From the NCBI RefSeq assembly GCF_021462225.1, contig NC_061806.1, forward strand, positions 7,002,734 through 7,066,733: 64,000 nt of DNA, read 5' to 3'. Below the pieces are notes generated by a model. It saw only the letters and a program-made list of their open reading frames with translations. It was not told where the DNA came from and ran no database searches. The DNA comes from Girardinichthys multiradiatus (lineage: Eukaryota; Chordata; Actinopteri; Cyprinodontiformes; Goodeidae). Positions 36,889-47,399 of this stretch are shown piece by piece. Every line of letters starts with the position of its first letter. Position 1 is the first letter of the stretch. Position numbers and translations under genes: made by a program.

Positions 36889-37463
36889 ACAGAAAAAATA
36901 AAGAACTTCAGTATACTGTTTCCAAGTTACAAATTGACTAGCAATGATGTGTTTGTTTTTGAATCATGAGAGACTCCATTTTAGAAAAAAGGAATGATAA
37001 TTTTAGTTACCTGTAGCTTTTCTAAAACATTTACTTTTTCATCTTAGAGTAAAAGGTTATTCAGGGGAGTTACAGTTATACTATATCCATCTCTTAGGGG
37101 CGATGTCAGGAAGGGGCAGTTAGGTCTGTTCCTTAGATAACCATATCACCTTTGAACTGGAAAAGCAGCTGAAAGAGGTAAGATAAATATGAGATTAACA
37201 GAAAAAAAAAGAACTTCAGTATACTGTTTCCAAGTTATAAATTGACTAGTAATGATATGTTTGTTTTTTTAATCATGAGAGACTCCATTTTAGGAAAAAA
37301 GGAATGATAATTTTAGTTACCTGTAGCTTTTCTAAAACATTTACTTTTTCATCTTAGAGTAAAAGGTTTCAGGGAGTTACAGTTATACTATATCCATCTG
37401 TTAGGGGCGATGTCAGGAAGGGGCAGTTAGGTCTGTTCCTTAGATAACCATATCACCTTTGAA
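36848..37463 (+). repeat. 309-bp tandem duplication
   Basis: The segment from CTGGAAAAGCAGCTGAAAGAG at 36,848 recurs at 37,157 with scattered substitutions and small indels over the whole unit. It is non-coding apart from the possible exon end. It is more diverged than the 315-bp duplication inside PolB. Confidence 0.9.
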
Positions 37464-37528
37464 CTCAAGAAAGGTTTTGGTCTTAAAAACATAGTCTTTG
37501 CAGTTGAGATAACACTGTCACGTTCTGG

Positions 37529-37536
37529 TATAAATA
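37529..37536 (+). promoter_or_regulatory. TATA box for the spliced gene
   Basis: TATAAATA, 120 nt upstream of the ATG at 37,656. It is the only strong TATA element just upstream of the plus-arm genes. Confidence 0.6.
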
Positions 37537-37655
37537 CTGTGTGTAAAATGTTGTTCGGGGGCTGTTTCATTGGCTAACCTCAGGGTCAGGGTCTTCAAAT
37601 GCTGAATGTCTTTGAACACTTGTTACATTGAAAATACCAGTACTGACAAGAAAAA

Positions 37656-37816
37656 ATGTCGGTAAATATTTCAGGAAACCCGGAAATTGTGGCTTCTACT
37701 TCTGATAATTCACAAAAGCACAATGACATCTTTAAACGTAAGTAAGTAAGTAAGTATTCATTTTTAAGAAATCATTAAATGCATGTGAATGTTCTCTAAT
37801 TTTGTTTATATATATT

Positions 37817-37853
<37 letters not shown>

Positions 37854-38840
37854 TCTTTGTCATAGAACCCCCCGCTGATGACCTTGATGATTTCATCTTG
37901 ACACAATCAGATTATGGTAAGTAAATGTTAAATGCAATAAAATATATATATATATATATATATTATAGTTAACCCTTGACAATGTTTCAATTTATAGATT
38001 TGATGAGAGAGGTAAACCCGAATGATCAAGTTGGAGGGTTCAGTGGCTGGAATCGACAGTCAAAATTGAGAAGGCGAATTATTTCCAAACAAGAAAAAAC
38101 CCCAACCACAACTGAACTTTCTTCTAACACCGAAATTAAAACTGATTCTTTGAATACTCCTCCGTCAATTATCATCATTTCCCCTGAAGACACACCGGAT
38201 AAGTTACCGGCACCACCAGAAAGTAAGTAAGTCCTAGGAACCAGCTATTTTTCTTTGAGAGTGAATGTATTTTAAACCTCAGATAAAAACTGTTTACAGA
38301 TTCGACTGAGAGCTCTGTGGAAGACACAGCTGTCGAGCAGCAGCAGCAGCAGGGTAGAAAAAATAAATAAAAATTAAATAAAAACAATATATATGTATTT
38401 TAAGCATAGTTCAATAAAATGTCATATAAACCTGTTTACAGATACATCCAAAGATGCCACATTGAATCCGCCCACCAGAAGGTCGCTTTTCAAAGATCAA
38501 GACAGCTTTCAGCAGAGAGGCACCGTTTCAGTTCAACAAGAAGTGAAATCTGGAGGTTTTACCGCAAAGAATCGGAGTAAGATTAAAAACAAAACTTGTG
38601 TATTTTAAAAACTATTTTTCGTTTTATTTATGAACGCTGTGCTGCGCAGCATAAGATAACTTTTATTGTCTTCTGTTTTTACAGAATATTTAACCCCGGC
38701 CAAAAGACAGCGACTCTCTGCGCTACAAAGCAGAGCAACGCTAGTGAGTGGATTAATGAACGGTACGTTTTAATTAATACATACATACTGAATTAATTTG
38801 AATTCCTTTGGGTTTTTTTCCAGCTTTAATGTGATTATTT

Positions 38841-38888
<48 letters not shown>

Positions 38889-39098
38889 TTTTATTTATTT
38901 ATTTATTTTTTGTTCATTCTCCTTACAGAGGTAACGTTGATGGTAGGACAGATTGGCTACAGAAACGGACAGCGCAGGAAGACAGTCTCTACAGCCTCAC
39001 GGAATCTTCGTAATAAGGCCTCATCATTAACGCTTCTGGCAGCATGTCAGATTCTGTTAAAGAAGCATTTTGGTGACATCAAGGTGATTTTAAACTGA
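37656..39098 (+). CDS. Seven-exon spliced nuclear-type protein of the viral element (264 aa)
   Basis: Exons 37656-37737, 37866-37916, 37998-38222, 38300-38353, 38442-38576, 38685-38762 and 38929-39098. All six introns start GT, end AG and are phase 1, so exons 2 to 6 are multiples of three (51, 225, 54, 135, 78). Joined, they give one uninterrupted 264-codon frame ending in TGA. The product is unknown to me. It has an acidic start (ADDLDDF), a Ser/Thr/Pro-rich middle, five Gln at the end of exon 4, a basic nuclear-localisation-like PAKRQRL in exon 6, and a basic C-terminal exon (GQRRKT, then a hydrophobic helix). Its place ahead of PolB, behind its own TATA box, suggests an early regulatory or replication-associated protein. 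An acceptor at 37,671-37,672 in the same phase means that exon 1 could also be used as an internal exon. All splice signals are intact, unlike several neighbouring genes. Confidence 0.82.
37802..37965 (+). repeat. (AT)n tracts in introns of the spliced gene
   Basis: AT-dinucleotide runs at about 37,806-37,849 (intron 1) and 37,940-37,965 (intron 2). A third run of about 40 bp lies at 38,842-38,882 in intron 6, followed by TTTA repeats. Confidence 0.9.
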
Positions 39099-39180
39099 AC
39101 TGATCACTGTGTTTTGTTTTTGTTTTTGTTTTTTTCTGTAGGTTAGTTTTATTTTATTTTTTTTTCTTATGTTCATAGAA

Positions 39181-42100
39181 ATGGATAACCGAATCAGACT
39201 TGCCCTGGATGAAATAAGAAATTTAGTTAATGAACTTAACGAAATTCACGTTAATGCAGAAGTAGCAGATAACATCGTTTTAAATGCATCTCCTGCTAAC
39301 AGTGAAAATGTAATAAATGAACATCAGCACGGTGACGTTTTAAACGTAATCAATCAGGCTCTTGACGATTTAAATAGAGCATTTTGTCCACTCAGTATTG
39401 AGCAAAATGATCCACCTGACACTCATCAGAATCCTTCTACGTCACACGCCGCAGATCGGCACGGGGGTCATTTCAATACGGACGTAGCAGTTAGTTCTGA
39501 TCAAATAATCAGACTTGCCCTGGATGAAATAAGAAATTTAGTTAATGAACTTAACGAAATTCACGTTAATGCAGAAGTAGCAGATAACATCGTTTTAAAT
39601 GCATCTCCTGCTAACAGTGAAAATGTAATAAATGAACATCAGCACGGTGACGTTTTAAACGTAATCAATCAGGCTCTTGATGATTTAAATAGAGCATTTT
39701 GTCCACTCAGTATTGAGCAAAATGATCCACCTGACACTCATCAGAATCCTTCTACGTCACACGCCGCAGATCAGCACGGGGGTCATTTCAATACGGACGT
39801 AGCAGTTAGTTCTGATCAAATAGGACGAAACCCTCCAGCCGTGGTTGAACGTGAACATTTTAATAACCATGAAATAAGGAGACCTTTTACCATACCGCCG
39901 CCCTGTCCAAGTAACGTTCCAGATTTAGCCGCATTCTATACAGACATCGTGCGTATTATCATTGAATTAGCCGACGCTGCGAGATCGTTAACCAGACGTA
40001 ACGGCGTTGTGCAGCTGGAATTAGTGGGTGAAAATCTCAATTGTCACATCACATTTACTGTTACAGATGATGGAAATATGATCCTGCCTGCTTTCGAAAA
40101 CTTCCTCGACGATTTAGTACAATCGAATGCAAATATACCTGTAGATAATAACATGGAATTTGTTCTTCAGGTTGTTAATGACCCAGCAGGAGGTTCTAAG
40201 CGTAAAGCTGCAGGAACGTTAGACTGTGAACTGTTTAATAAGAAAATGCGTCATTTGTATATTATAAACAATACCGGTAATCAGTTATGTTTTGCAATCA
40301 GCCTCGCACACGTCTCTGATCCTGAGCTCACAGATCACCGTGCTGTAGAACTGGGGAGGAGATGGCAGCATCAGGCAGGCCTCGACGAGCAAACAGCAGT
40401 TACGTTTAGTGATATTGGTAAATTTGAAACCATTCTGAAGAGAAAAATTGTAGTGTTTCACAGAACCACGGGCTCTACTGCTCTGTGTAAATTTGAGACC
40501 AGTTTCCCTGATCGTTCAAACCCTCTGTTTTTGCTGTTATTTCAAGGTCATTACTATGGGATAAAAAATCTCAAAGGTTTTATGGGGTGCAGATATATTT
40601 GTAATTACTGTTACACCAGCTATGATAATGCAAATACACACCATTGTGAAGGTTATTGTCCAGTGTGTCGAACATATAAATGTATGCAAGAGATTAGCAA
40701 TCCTGTAAGCTGTGCAGGCTGTCAAAGAATCTGTCGTAATTCCTCATGTTTCAGCAGACACAGGGAACCGCGCATCAGAAATAGTGCTGACAGACCTATG
40801 AGTGACTGTGAGTTGGTAAAACTGTGTAAAGTATGCAAACGGATATACGTTATTCCAATCAGTAAACCGAATAAACCACACGTGTGTAATGTAAAATGCA
40901 GTATTTGCGGTGAAAATGTACCCCCCAGCCTAGACATTACATACGATGATCATAAGTGTTACATTCTGCCTTGCAGTGCAATTAATCAGCTTGATGATAA
41001 ACTGATTTTTAATGATTTCGAATGCCTCGTCAATGAGAGCGGCGTGCATACCCCCTTTCTGGTCTGTGCTAAAACGTTGAAAGGTGATGAATGGTACGCT
41101 TATGGACTGAATTGCACCCAAAAATGTATCCTGCATTTCAGGAGGCCGAAGTACAGAGGCTTCACCTTAATAGCGCACAATGCGCGGGGGTATGATGGTT
41201 ACCTGATTCTCACAGCAATGCTGTAGTTAGGCATTAAACCTCATCTCGTCATGGTAGGAAGTAAACTTCTCTGTTTAACCGACCCTGATTACAGGTTAAA
41301 ATACATTGATAGCCTGTCCTTCATGTGCATGAAGCTTAGTGCCATGCCGAAAGCGTTGGGCTTTACCGATCAAAGCAAGGTTTTTTTTCCCCACCTATTT
41401 TCCTCTGAACAACGTCTCCAGTATGTGGGGCCTTTTCCTCCTACATCCTGCTACGCTGTAGAACGCATGAGTCTTCAAGAACAACAGGTGTTTAGCAGCT
41501 GGTACAGAGAAGCGAGCAAAGAGGTCTTTGACTTTAAGAAAGAAGCTATTCGTTATTGTAAAAATGACGTTGAAATTCTTTTTCAAGGATGCTTAAAATT
41601 CAGAGACGAGTTCTTTAAGGAGACAAGTGTGGATCCGTTTAAAAGTATCACAATAGCATCAGCCTGCATGAAGGTTTTTGTAACCAATTTCCTTCCTCCT
41701 CAAACCTTAGCCATTCCATCACCTCTGGACTACAGACGTAGCAGTAAAACGTTCTCCAGTGCGTCCATTCAATGGCTCGGCTGGATTGCAGAGAGCAGAG
41801 CCATATTTATCGAGCATGCATTAAATAGGGGTGAAAAGAAAATCGGGCCATATTCAGTGGATGGGTATGCAGAGATTAACGGTGTCAAAGTTGCGTTTGA
41901 ATTTTACGGCTGTTTTTTCCACGGCTGTAAAAAGTGTTACATGCCTCATGACAAGTGTCCGTTGAGAGGGATCACATTTGAACAGTTTTACGCAGCCACT
42001 GTTGAGAGAAGCAAGGTGTTACAAACTGTGTACGGCCTTCGTCTTGAAGTCATATGGGAGCATGAGTGGATTGAAATGAAAAAATCAGACCCAGGGGTGA

Positions 42101-43482
42101 TCAGCTTTCTTGAGAAAGTTAATGCACCCGAACCGCTATACCCCCGGGATGCTCTGTATGGTGGACGCACCTGTCCTATGAGGTTGAGGTACACAGCGGA
42201 ACCGGATGAAACTGTACACTATGTGGATTACACATCTCTGTACCCTTATGTAAACGCCAACTGCGTTTTTCCCCTCGGACACCCCACCATAATTTACAAA
42301 GATTTTGATTACCCCAGCAGCTACTTCGGTATAATCAAAGCTGTGGTCTACCCACCACGTAACCTGTTGTTCCCTGTTTTACCTTACAGAACATCCCAAG
42401 GTAAACTTGTGTTCACTCTCTGCCGCTCATGCGCTGAAATAAATAACCAATCAGGTCCCTGCATGCATAATGATCAGGACAGAGCTCTGACGGGAGTTTG
42501 GGCGAGTGTAGAACTCTGTAAAACGTTGGAGTGTAGTTATCGTCTTGCTAAAATCACAGAGGTGTGGCATTTTGAAAAGAGAAGTGATACAATTTTCAAA
42601 GGTTACATTCATTGCTTTTTAGAGGGTAAGCAGGAGGCTTCAGGCTATCCGTCTGAAGCAGTGGATCAGGAGAGTAAGTCAAAGTATATAAGCGACTACA
42701 AACAGCATCAGGGCATCCAATTAGACCCTGAGAAAATCGAGATGAATCCTGCCAAAAGGAAGGTTGCAAAATTGTGTTTAAACAGTTTTTGGGGGAAATT
42801 TGCGCAAAGAAGTGATCTGTCTCAGACCACAGTCATCACTAACCCTGAAGACTTTTTCAGCTTCATGTTCTCAAGTAAATACAGGGTTAACTATTTTCAT
42901 TTTTTCAACCCTGAAATGTGTGTAGTGCAGTGGAATTTTAGTAAACGTGTCATATATCCACCAAGTAAGACAAATAATGTGTTTATAGCAGCATTCACCA
43001 CTGCTTATGCACGTTTAAAACTTCTCAGCAGCGTGGAGAAGTTACAGGACAGATTGATTTATATTGACACGGACAGTTTGATTTATGTGACAAAAAGGGG
43101 TGAAACTCCTCTGGAATTGGGGAATTATCTGGGTGATCTTACTGACGAGTTAGATGGTGACAGCATTTCGGAGTTTGCATCGACAGGACCCAAGAGTTAT
43201 GCATACCAAACTAAAAACCGTAAAAAAGTAGTGATACGTGCTAAAGGCATCACTCAGACGCATGAATGCAGCGAGAGGGTCAATTTTGACAGCATCAAAG
43301 GGCTGGTCGAGGGCTACTTACAGGGGTCAAGTGAGGGTGTCATTGAAATCCCTCAACACACGATCAGGAGGGATAAAAAGAGATTCCGTTTGACAAACGC
43401 GACATTTCTTAAAAAGTTTCGACTGGTGTATGATAAGAGATGTCTTTTTTCTGACGGGACAACTCTGCCTTTCGGTTATTAG
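39181..43482 (+). pseudogene. polB: Protein-primed family B DNA polymerase, interrupted by one in-frame TAG
   Basis: One frame of 1,433 codons from ATG 39,181 to TAG 43,480-43,482, broken only by TAG at 41,224-41,226 (codon 682). The start at 39,181 is preferred to the one four codons upstream because a polypyrimidine-AG acceptor (TTCTTATGTTCATAG) ends just before it. In order: a 105-codon tandem duplication (6-215); a module with LCFA (Cys370) and GHYYG (His457) resembling a papain/OTU-like fold, by inference; a Cys/His-rich zinc region (about 465-580); Exo I DFE (Asp612); Exo II with YD (Asp672); Exo III YCKND (Asp796); an inserted nuclease-like segment around EFYGCFFHGCKKC; PolA DYTSLYP (Asp1016); PolB-motif NSFWGK (Asn1201); PolC DTDS (Asp1296, Asp1298). 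All catalytic boxes remain. The stop falls between Exo II and Exo III and separates the exonuclease start from the polymerase core. The length is typical of Maverick polymerases. Confidence 0.92.
39196..39825 (+). repeat. 315-bp in-frame tandem duplication within PolB
   Basis: Copy 1 is 39,196-39,510 and copy 2 is 39,511-39,825. Only two bases differ (CTTGACGATT/CTTGATGATT and GATCGGCAC/GATCAGCAC). Both are transitions at CpG, and the frame is kept (105 codons). Confidence 0.97.
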
Positions 43483-43512
43483 AGTTGAAGAAGAAATAAA
43501 ATAAAAAGTCAC

Positions 43513-44177
43513 ATGGATTTACAGGAGATTGATTTTGATCCTAGATTTAGAGCACCTTTCTCATGTATGATAGTTGGACCCAGCGGCTGCGGGAAAACTT
43601 TCTTTGTAAAAAGTATTTTACAAAACTGTAATCATGTCATGGATATTGTTCCAGAAAATATTGTATGGATTTACACATCTTTTCAACCCATGTATGCTGA
43701 ATTGCAGAAGATAAATAAAAATATTACCTTTGTGGAAGGATTGCCTCATTCTTTTGAAGATGAAAACCTGTTTCCTCCTGATCAGAATCATCTGATTATT
43801 CTAGACGATGTCAAGCCTCAGATGATGAAAACGTGATGAAGGTCTTTACCCAGTTTCGTCACCATCGTAATATGAGTGTTATGATGTTGATGCAGAATGT
43901 TTTTCATCAAGGAAAGTTCAGTCGCACTATTAGTTTGAACTGTAATTATATGGTGTTGTTTAAGAACCCGAGAGATAAGCTGCAGCTGAATATACTAGCC
44001 CGCCAAATGTTTCCATCTCAAAAGGGTCTCTTCTTGGAGAGTTTTGAAGACGCAACGAGAGAAGCTCATAGATATTTAATCATCGATTTTACGCCTACCT
44101 GCCCAGAACATTTCAGACTGAGAACGGGGATACTTCCTCAGCAGTGGCCTGCTGTGTACGTGCCCAGAACAAAGTAA
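43513..44177 (+). pseudogene. A32/FtsK-type genome-packaging ATPase, frameshifted
   Basis: Starts 30 nt after the polymerase stop. The first part (43,513-43,836) has Walker A GPSGCGKT at residues 22-29 and Walker B LIILDD around residues 94-99. The rest of the domain continues in another frame to TAA at 44,175-44,177 (FRHHRNMSVMMLMQN, then SRTISLNCNYMVLFKNPRDK, a sensor-type region). The shift lies between about 43,807 and 43,820, directly after Walker B. In Mavericks and related viruses this ATPase pumps DNA into the capsid. The product here would be truncated after Walker B. Both halves still read well, so the break looks recent or is a single indel. Confidence 0.9.
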
Positions 44178-44183
44178 GTCATC

Positions 44184-44525
44184 ATGTCTGCGCGTATAAA
44201 AAGAAATTTACCATTATTCAGAGCTTTGTACCAGGCCTGTCCACAGAAACATAAAGATATTCTCGCACACTGCTCTCCCGACTTTATTCAGGCTCTGTGC
44301 GAGATTGCACTGAATATCCTAAAAGGTAACATTAAACTATCACCCTCTCAACACCGACAATTGAAGAAACAAAAAAATATCATCAGATTGTTGGGTGATA
44401 AAAGAACCGGGATAAAAACTAAACAGTTGGCTCTCAAAAAGCAACGAGGTGGTTTTATTCTCCCCATCTTAACGGCTCTTGCACCCTTGATCGGTGATCT
44501 AGTGGGTGGAATCATCAGGAGATAA
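44184..44525 (+). CDS. Small basic late protein with hydrophobic C-terminal segment (113 aa)
   Basis: Begins 6 nt after the ATPase stop. The N-terminal two thirds are basic and helical (HKDILAHCSPDFIQALCE, then LSPSQHRQLKKQKN). The C-terminus is a Gly-rich hydrophobic, amphipathic stretch (GGFILPILTALAPLIGDLV) ending RR. Proteins of this design sit beside the ATPase in many Mavericks and related invertebrate elements. A capsid-internal or membrane-active role like adenovirus small core/pVI proteins is an inference, not shown. The stop TAA and the next ATG share one base (TAATG at 44,523-44,527). Confidence 0.75.
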   Translation: MSARIKRNLPLFRALYQACPQKHKDILAHCSPDFIQALCEIALNILKGNIKLSPSQHRQLKKQKNIIRLLGDKRTGIKTKQLALKKQRGGFILPILTALAPLIGDLVGGIIRR

Positions 44526-45232
44526 TGTCTCTCAGAACATCGCAGAAGATGTTTCTCATTTCACCTCATCAATTCAAGCGTCTGACCCAGTCAGACACGT
44601 CCATCAGACAGACGGCGGATGAGAATTTGGATGCTGAAATGAGAGCGATATTAAACGAGCCGGGTTTGACTTCTTATGAAAAAATCAAGAAATACGATGC
44701 TCTTCAGAGGTATCCGACTTTACTTAAGCAAGGTGTCAAAGAAGAAAAACAGCGGGTCAGTTTAACGCTGCAGCGTGACACAGAGGTTCCTGAACATGAG
44801 CGGTCCCAAGAAAAACAAGGCCCAGGGCAGGACGAGGCCCCTAAGGATCAGGTTCTTACGGAAGTACTGAAAAGCCTTCCTAAACACAACCGTAAAAATG
44901 CCGAGTACATTTTGAAGAAATTATCCGAAAGAAGTGAGAGTTGGACTTCGCGAGGTGAATTTGTATTTAAAGGAAATGTTATAAAAGGGTCCCACATGAT
45001 TGATCTGTTGAAAAATCTCATGCTTCCGTTTAAAAAATCTGGAGCATCACAAACCCGAGGATGGTCTGATTTTCTACACTCCATGTCAGAAGTAAACATC
45101 CCTATATCTTCAGTCATTAACCCTTATGCTCGTGAAGAATATAGACGTTTCAAAACAGAGGTACATCGATTGAAAATGGGGGTACACCCCCCAGCGTTAA
45201 GCAGAGAAGAAAAAGAAGAAGAAGGCAGATAA
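44525..45232 (+). CDS. Conserved Maverick protein of unknown function (235 aa)
   Basis: Overlaps the preceding stop by one base (TAATG). The N-terminal half is helical (DAEMRAILNEPGLTSYEKIKK). A charged, Glu/Gln-rich linker follows, then a conserved C-terminal block (WTSRGEFVFKGNVIKGSHMI, GWSDFLHSM). I recognise this architecture as the usual partner of the 113-aa protein in Mavericks, but no function is known to me. The tail is acidic (REEKEEEGR). The same frame stays open for 42 more codons after the TAA at 45,230-45,232, to TAA at 45,359-45,361, so the stop may have shortened the protein. Confidence 0.75.
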   Translation: MSLRTSQKMFLISPHQFKRLTQSDTSIRQTADENLDAEMRAILNEPGLTSYEKIKKYDALQRYPTLLKQGVKEEKQRVSLTLQRDTEVPEHERSQEKQGPGQDEAPKDQVLTEVLKSLPKHNRKNAEYILKKLSERSESWTSRGEFVFKGNVIKGSHMIDLLKNLMLPFKKSGASQTRGWSDFLHSMSEVNIPISSVINPYAREEYRRFKTEVHRLKMGVHPPALSREEKEEEGR

Positions 45233-45394
45233 CTCATTCTCCCTACTGGTCGAGATCTGAGCTGGAAGATCCAAAAAATGCTGATGGGAGATCAAAAAGG
45301 TCTCTTCGTAAGACGACACTACCACCCCGATGGATTACATTTTCACCATAAACCGTTATAAGAAAATGAAACATGTAGCCTATTTCTTTTATTC

Positions 45395-45409
45395 AATAAA
45401 ATATTTATT
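45395..45409. terminator. Bidirectional poly(A) signal between the two arms
   Basis: AATAAA on the plus strand at 45,395-45,400, and its reverse complement TTTATT at 45,404-45,409 (AATAAA on the minus strand). They lie between the last plus-arm stop and the protease stop at 45,538. One near-palindromic site can serve both convergent transcripts. Confidence 0.75.
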
Positions 45410-45537
45410 GATTATATTTTCAACTCTAGCTTTGTTCTCTACTTCACACACTAACATATGATATCATTACACAAATATTAAATCATAAGAATAAAAAAAA
45501 AAAAAAACAAACAATGAAAAAAAATAAATAAGACATT

Positions 45538-46080
45538 TTAAATTCCATAACAATCCAGAAACATCTCCAAAGAGCATGTTCTGTGAGTATAAAATGTACA
45601 ACTTTGATTAATGACACATTTCTGATATTTTTTCACAAAGTTAGATACCATTAAATCATTCTTAATCACATCTCCGGTGTATTTTGACAACACTTGCTGC
45701 ATTGATAATCCGCACGCTCTATGACATAGATAAAAAATGCAATGGTGACCGCACACGGTGGACAGAGTGTTTTGAAGCTGATTATTATGATACAATATTT
45801 TTGAGGATCTGTCTTCTAAAAATGTTACGATGCTTGACGGGTAGAACTCGAAATCCGGAGAGAATCCATAAGAGTCAAAAAAGCTGGATTGACCATTCTC
45901 ACCCAATGTCAGAGCTAGCCAGTGTTCTCCAGGCATGTGTGAAGGATGTGTGTTCACAATAAAGTAGGCCGGCCCTGGGAATTTGTCAGCTAGCAGCGGC
46001 AGCTGGTCGCACGGCCATACACCACAAAACAAATCTCCCAGCAGATGACGCATCAGGCTCTCAATTTCATGATTATTCAT
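45538..46080 (-). CDS. Adenain-like cysteine protease (180 aa)
   Basis: Catalytic layout of the adenovirus protease family. His53 is in GEHW, Asp69 in FFDSYG, and Gln103 (oxyanion) lies seven residues before Cys110 in STVCGHHC, the same Gln-to-Cys spacing as adenain. The length is close to adenain's (about 200 aa). In adenoviruses and Mavericks this enzyme matures capsid and core precursors. It starts 11 nt after the MCP stop, at the inner end of the minus-arm late cluster. The frame is fully open and all catalytic residues are present. The C-terminus (EMFLDCYGI) has an extra Cys-rich segment after the core fold. Confidence 0.92.
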   Translation of the reverse strand: MNNHEIESLMRHLLGDLFCGVWPCDQLPLLADKFPGPAYFIVNTHPSHMPGEHWLALTLGENGQSSFFDSYGFSPDFEFYPSSIVTFLEDRSSKILYHNNQLQNTLSTVCGHHCIFYLCHRACGLSMQQVLSKYTGDVIKNDLMVSNFVKKYQKCVINQSCTFYTHRTCSLEMFLDCYGI

Positions 46081-46091
46081 GCCTGATTAGA

Positions 46092-47399
46092 TTAATAATA
46101 ATCCACCAGCACACGCCTCTTTGAATCAATCTCTAAAATAGAATCATAACAAGCGTAGATGATCAGCGTGGTGGTATGAGGCAACGGGTTTCTGAAGCGC
46201 ATTTCCAATCTTAAATTCCCACTGGAAACTGGAGATAGAGCATCTGTGTCCTCGCCCGGGTTAAGATTAAATGTGAATAGAGAGTATCCTTGATTAAATT
46301 CCTGACGTGTTATACTCAGTGGAAGATCTTTTAGATGTCGTCCTGTAGCCGTAAACAAGTTGTAATACTCTCTCACTGAATGACCTTGGTTAAAATTGGG
46401 CTGGAAGGCTTTAGCAGGAATTTGTCTGCCATCCTTACACAAAGCTAAATATTCCATATCAAAATGATTAAAGTCAAACGGATTGAGATTGCGTGTTCCT
46501 GTAAAAGCGTCATGATCCAGTAACGCAATCACCACATACTTGGGAAAGACGCCTAAGAAAAGATTCTCTTGGTTGCATACCCTTGAATTTTCAGGGATGG
46601 AATATGTTTTTACATTCACACGTGAAAGTGGATACAGAGCATTTGCTTTCATTAAAGCTGAAGCGTGCCCCAGTCGTACAGCTGGAGAGACAGTAAACAT
46701 TTTGATAAAAAGAGATGCTCCTAATATCCTGAGTTTGTAAGTGGAGTCTCTTGCTGCCATGAGACAAAAGGCATCGTTGGCTCTTGTAAGTTTAATTTTA
46801 AGGTCAACAGAGTTTAAAAGAAGTCTCTCGCAGAAAAATATGTCTGCATGCAGGGGGCCTAGGAGATGTACCTCCCTGGAATTTGCCGTAAAGCCTGCTC
46901 TGCTGTTAAGACCTTGGTTAGGGCCGTTAGTTGTAACAATAGAGTTCAGAGCACCTGCAGTGTCTTTATAAAAAAGACCAGAGCTAAACTGGGTTTTTAA
47001 AGAATCCTCAGAAAAGTTTAACAATGTCTCAATCATGGCTCTATATGGATGTGTAGCGCTGGATTGTGAAATCATTCAATCTCCGAGAGTGACGTCACAC
47101 TGACTGAAGATGGTGTTTAACGGGTAGTTGATGAGCCCTACAGGTGCATCATCTGGCAGGTTTGTTCCATTCTCGTTAGTAATTTTCACTCTGAGATGCA
47201 ACAGCGTATCGTTGAGATCCAGATACTTTTCTCCGTCTCCCGGAATGAAAAACTCGATCGGCCCTCCATCAGTGATTGCTGATAAAGGCTGGATCTCGGT
47301 GTAAATTTTATCTTCAATCGATAGCTGCGTCATCGGGGCAGAAAATAAGTCCAACTCTGCCAGCGTGCACTCTGATGATTTGTTATGTAAAAGAGCCAT
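46092..47399 (-). pseudogene. Double-jelly-roll major capsid protein, interrupted by one in-frame TGA
   Basis: A 435-codon frame from ATG at 47,399 to the stop at 46,092. TGA lies at 47,078-47,076 (codon 108), and an ATG follows immediately in the same frame. The N-terminal part has FFIPGDGEKYLDLNDTLLHL and INYPLNTIFSQCDVTLGD. The main part has SQFS-type ETLLNFSEDSLKTQF, GLFYKDTAG, LLGPLHADIFFCERLLLN and the second jelly roll ending YDSILEID. These blocks are the hallmark of Maverick/adintovirus hexon-like capsid proteins that trimerise into the shell. The start overlaps the core-protein stop by one base (TAATG). Apart from the TGA I see no other damage. Confidence 0.92.
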
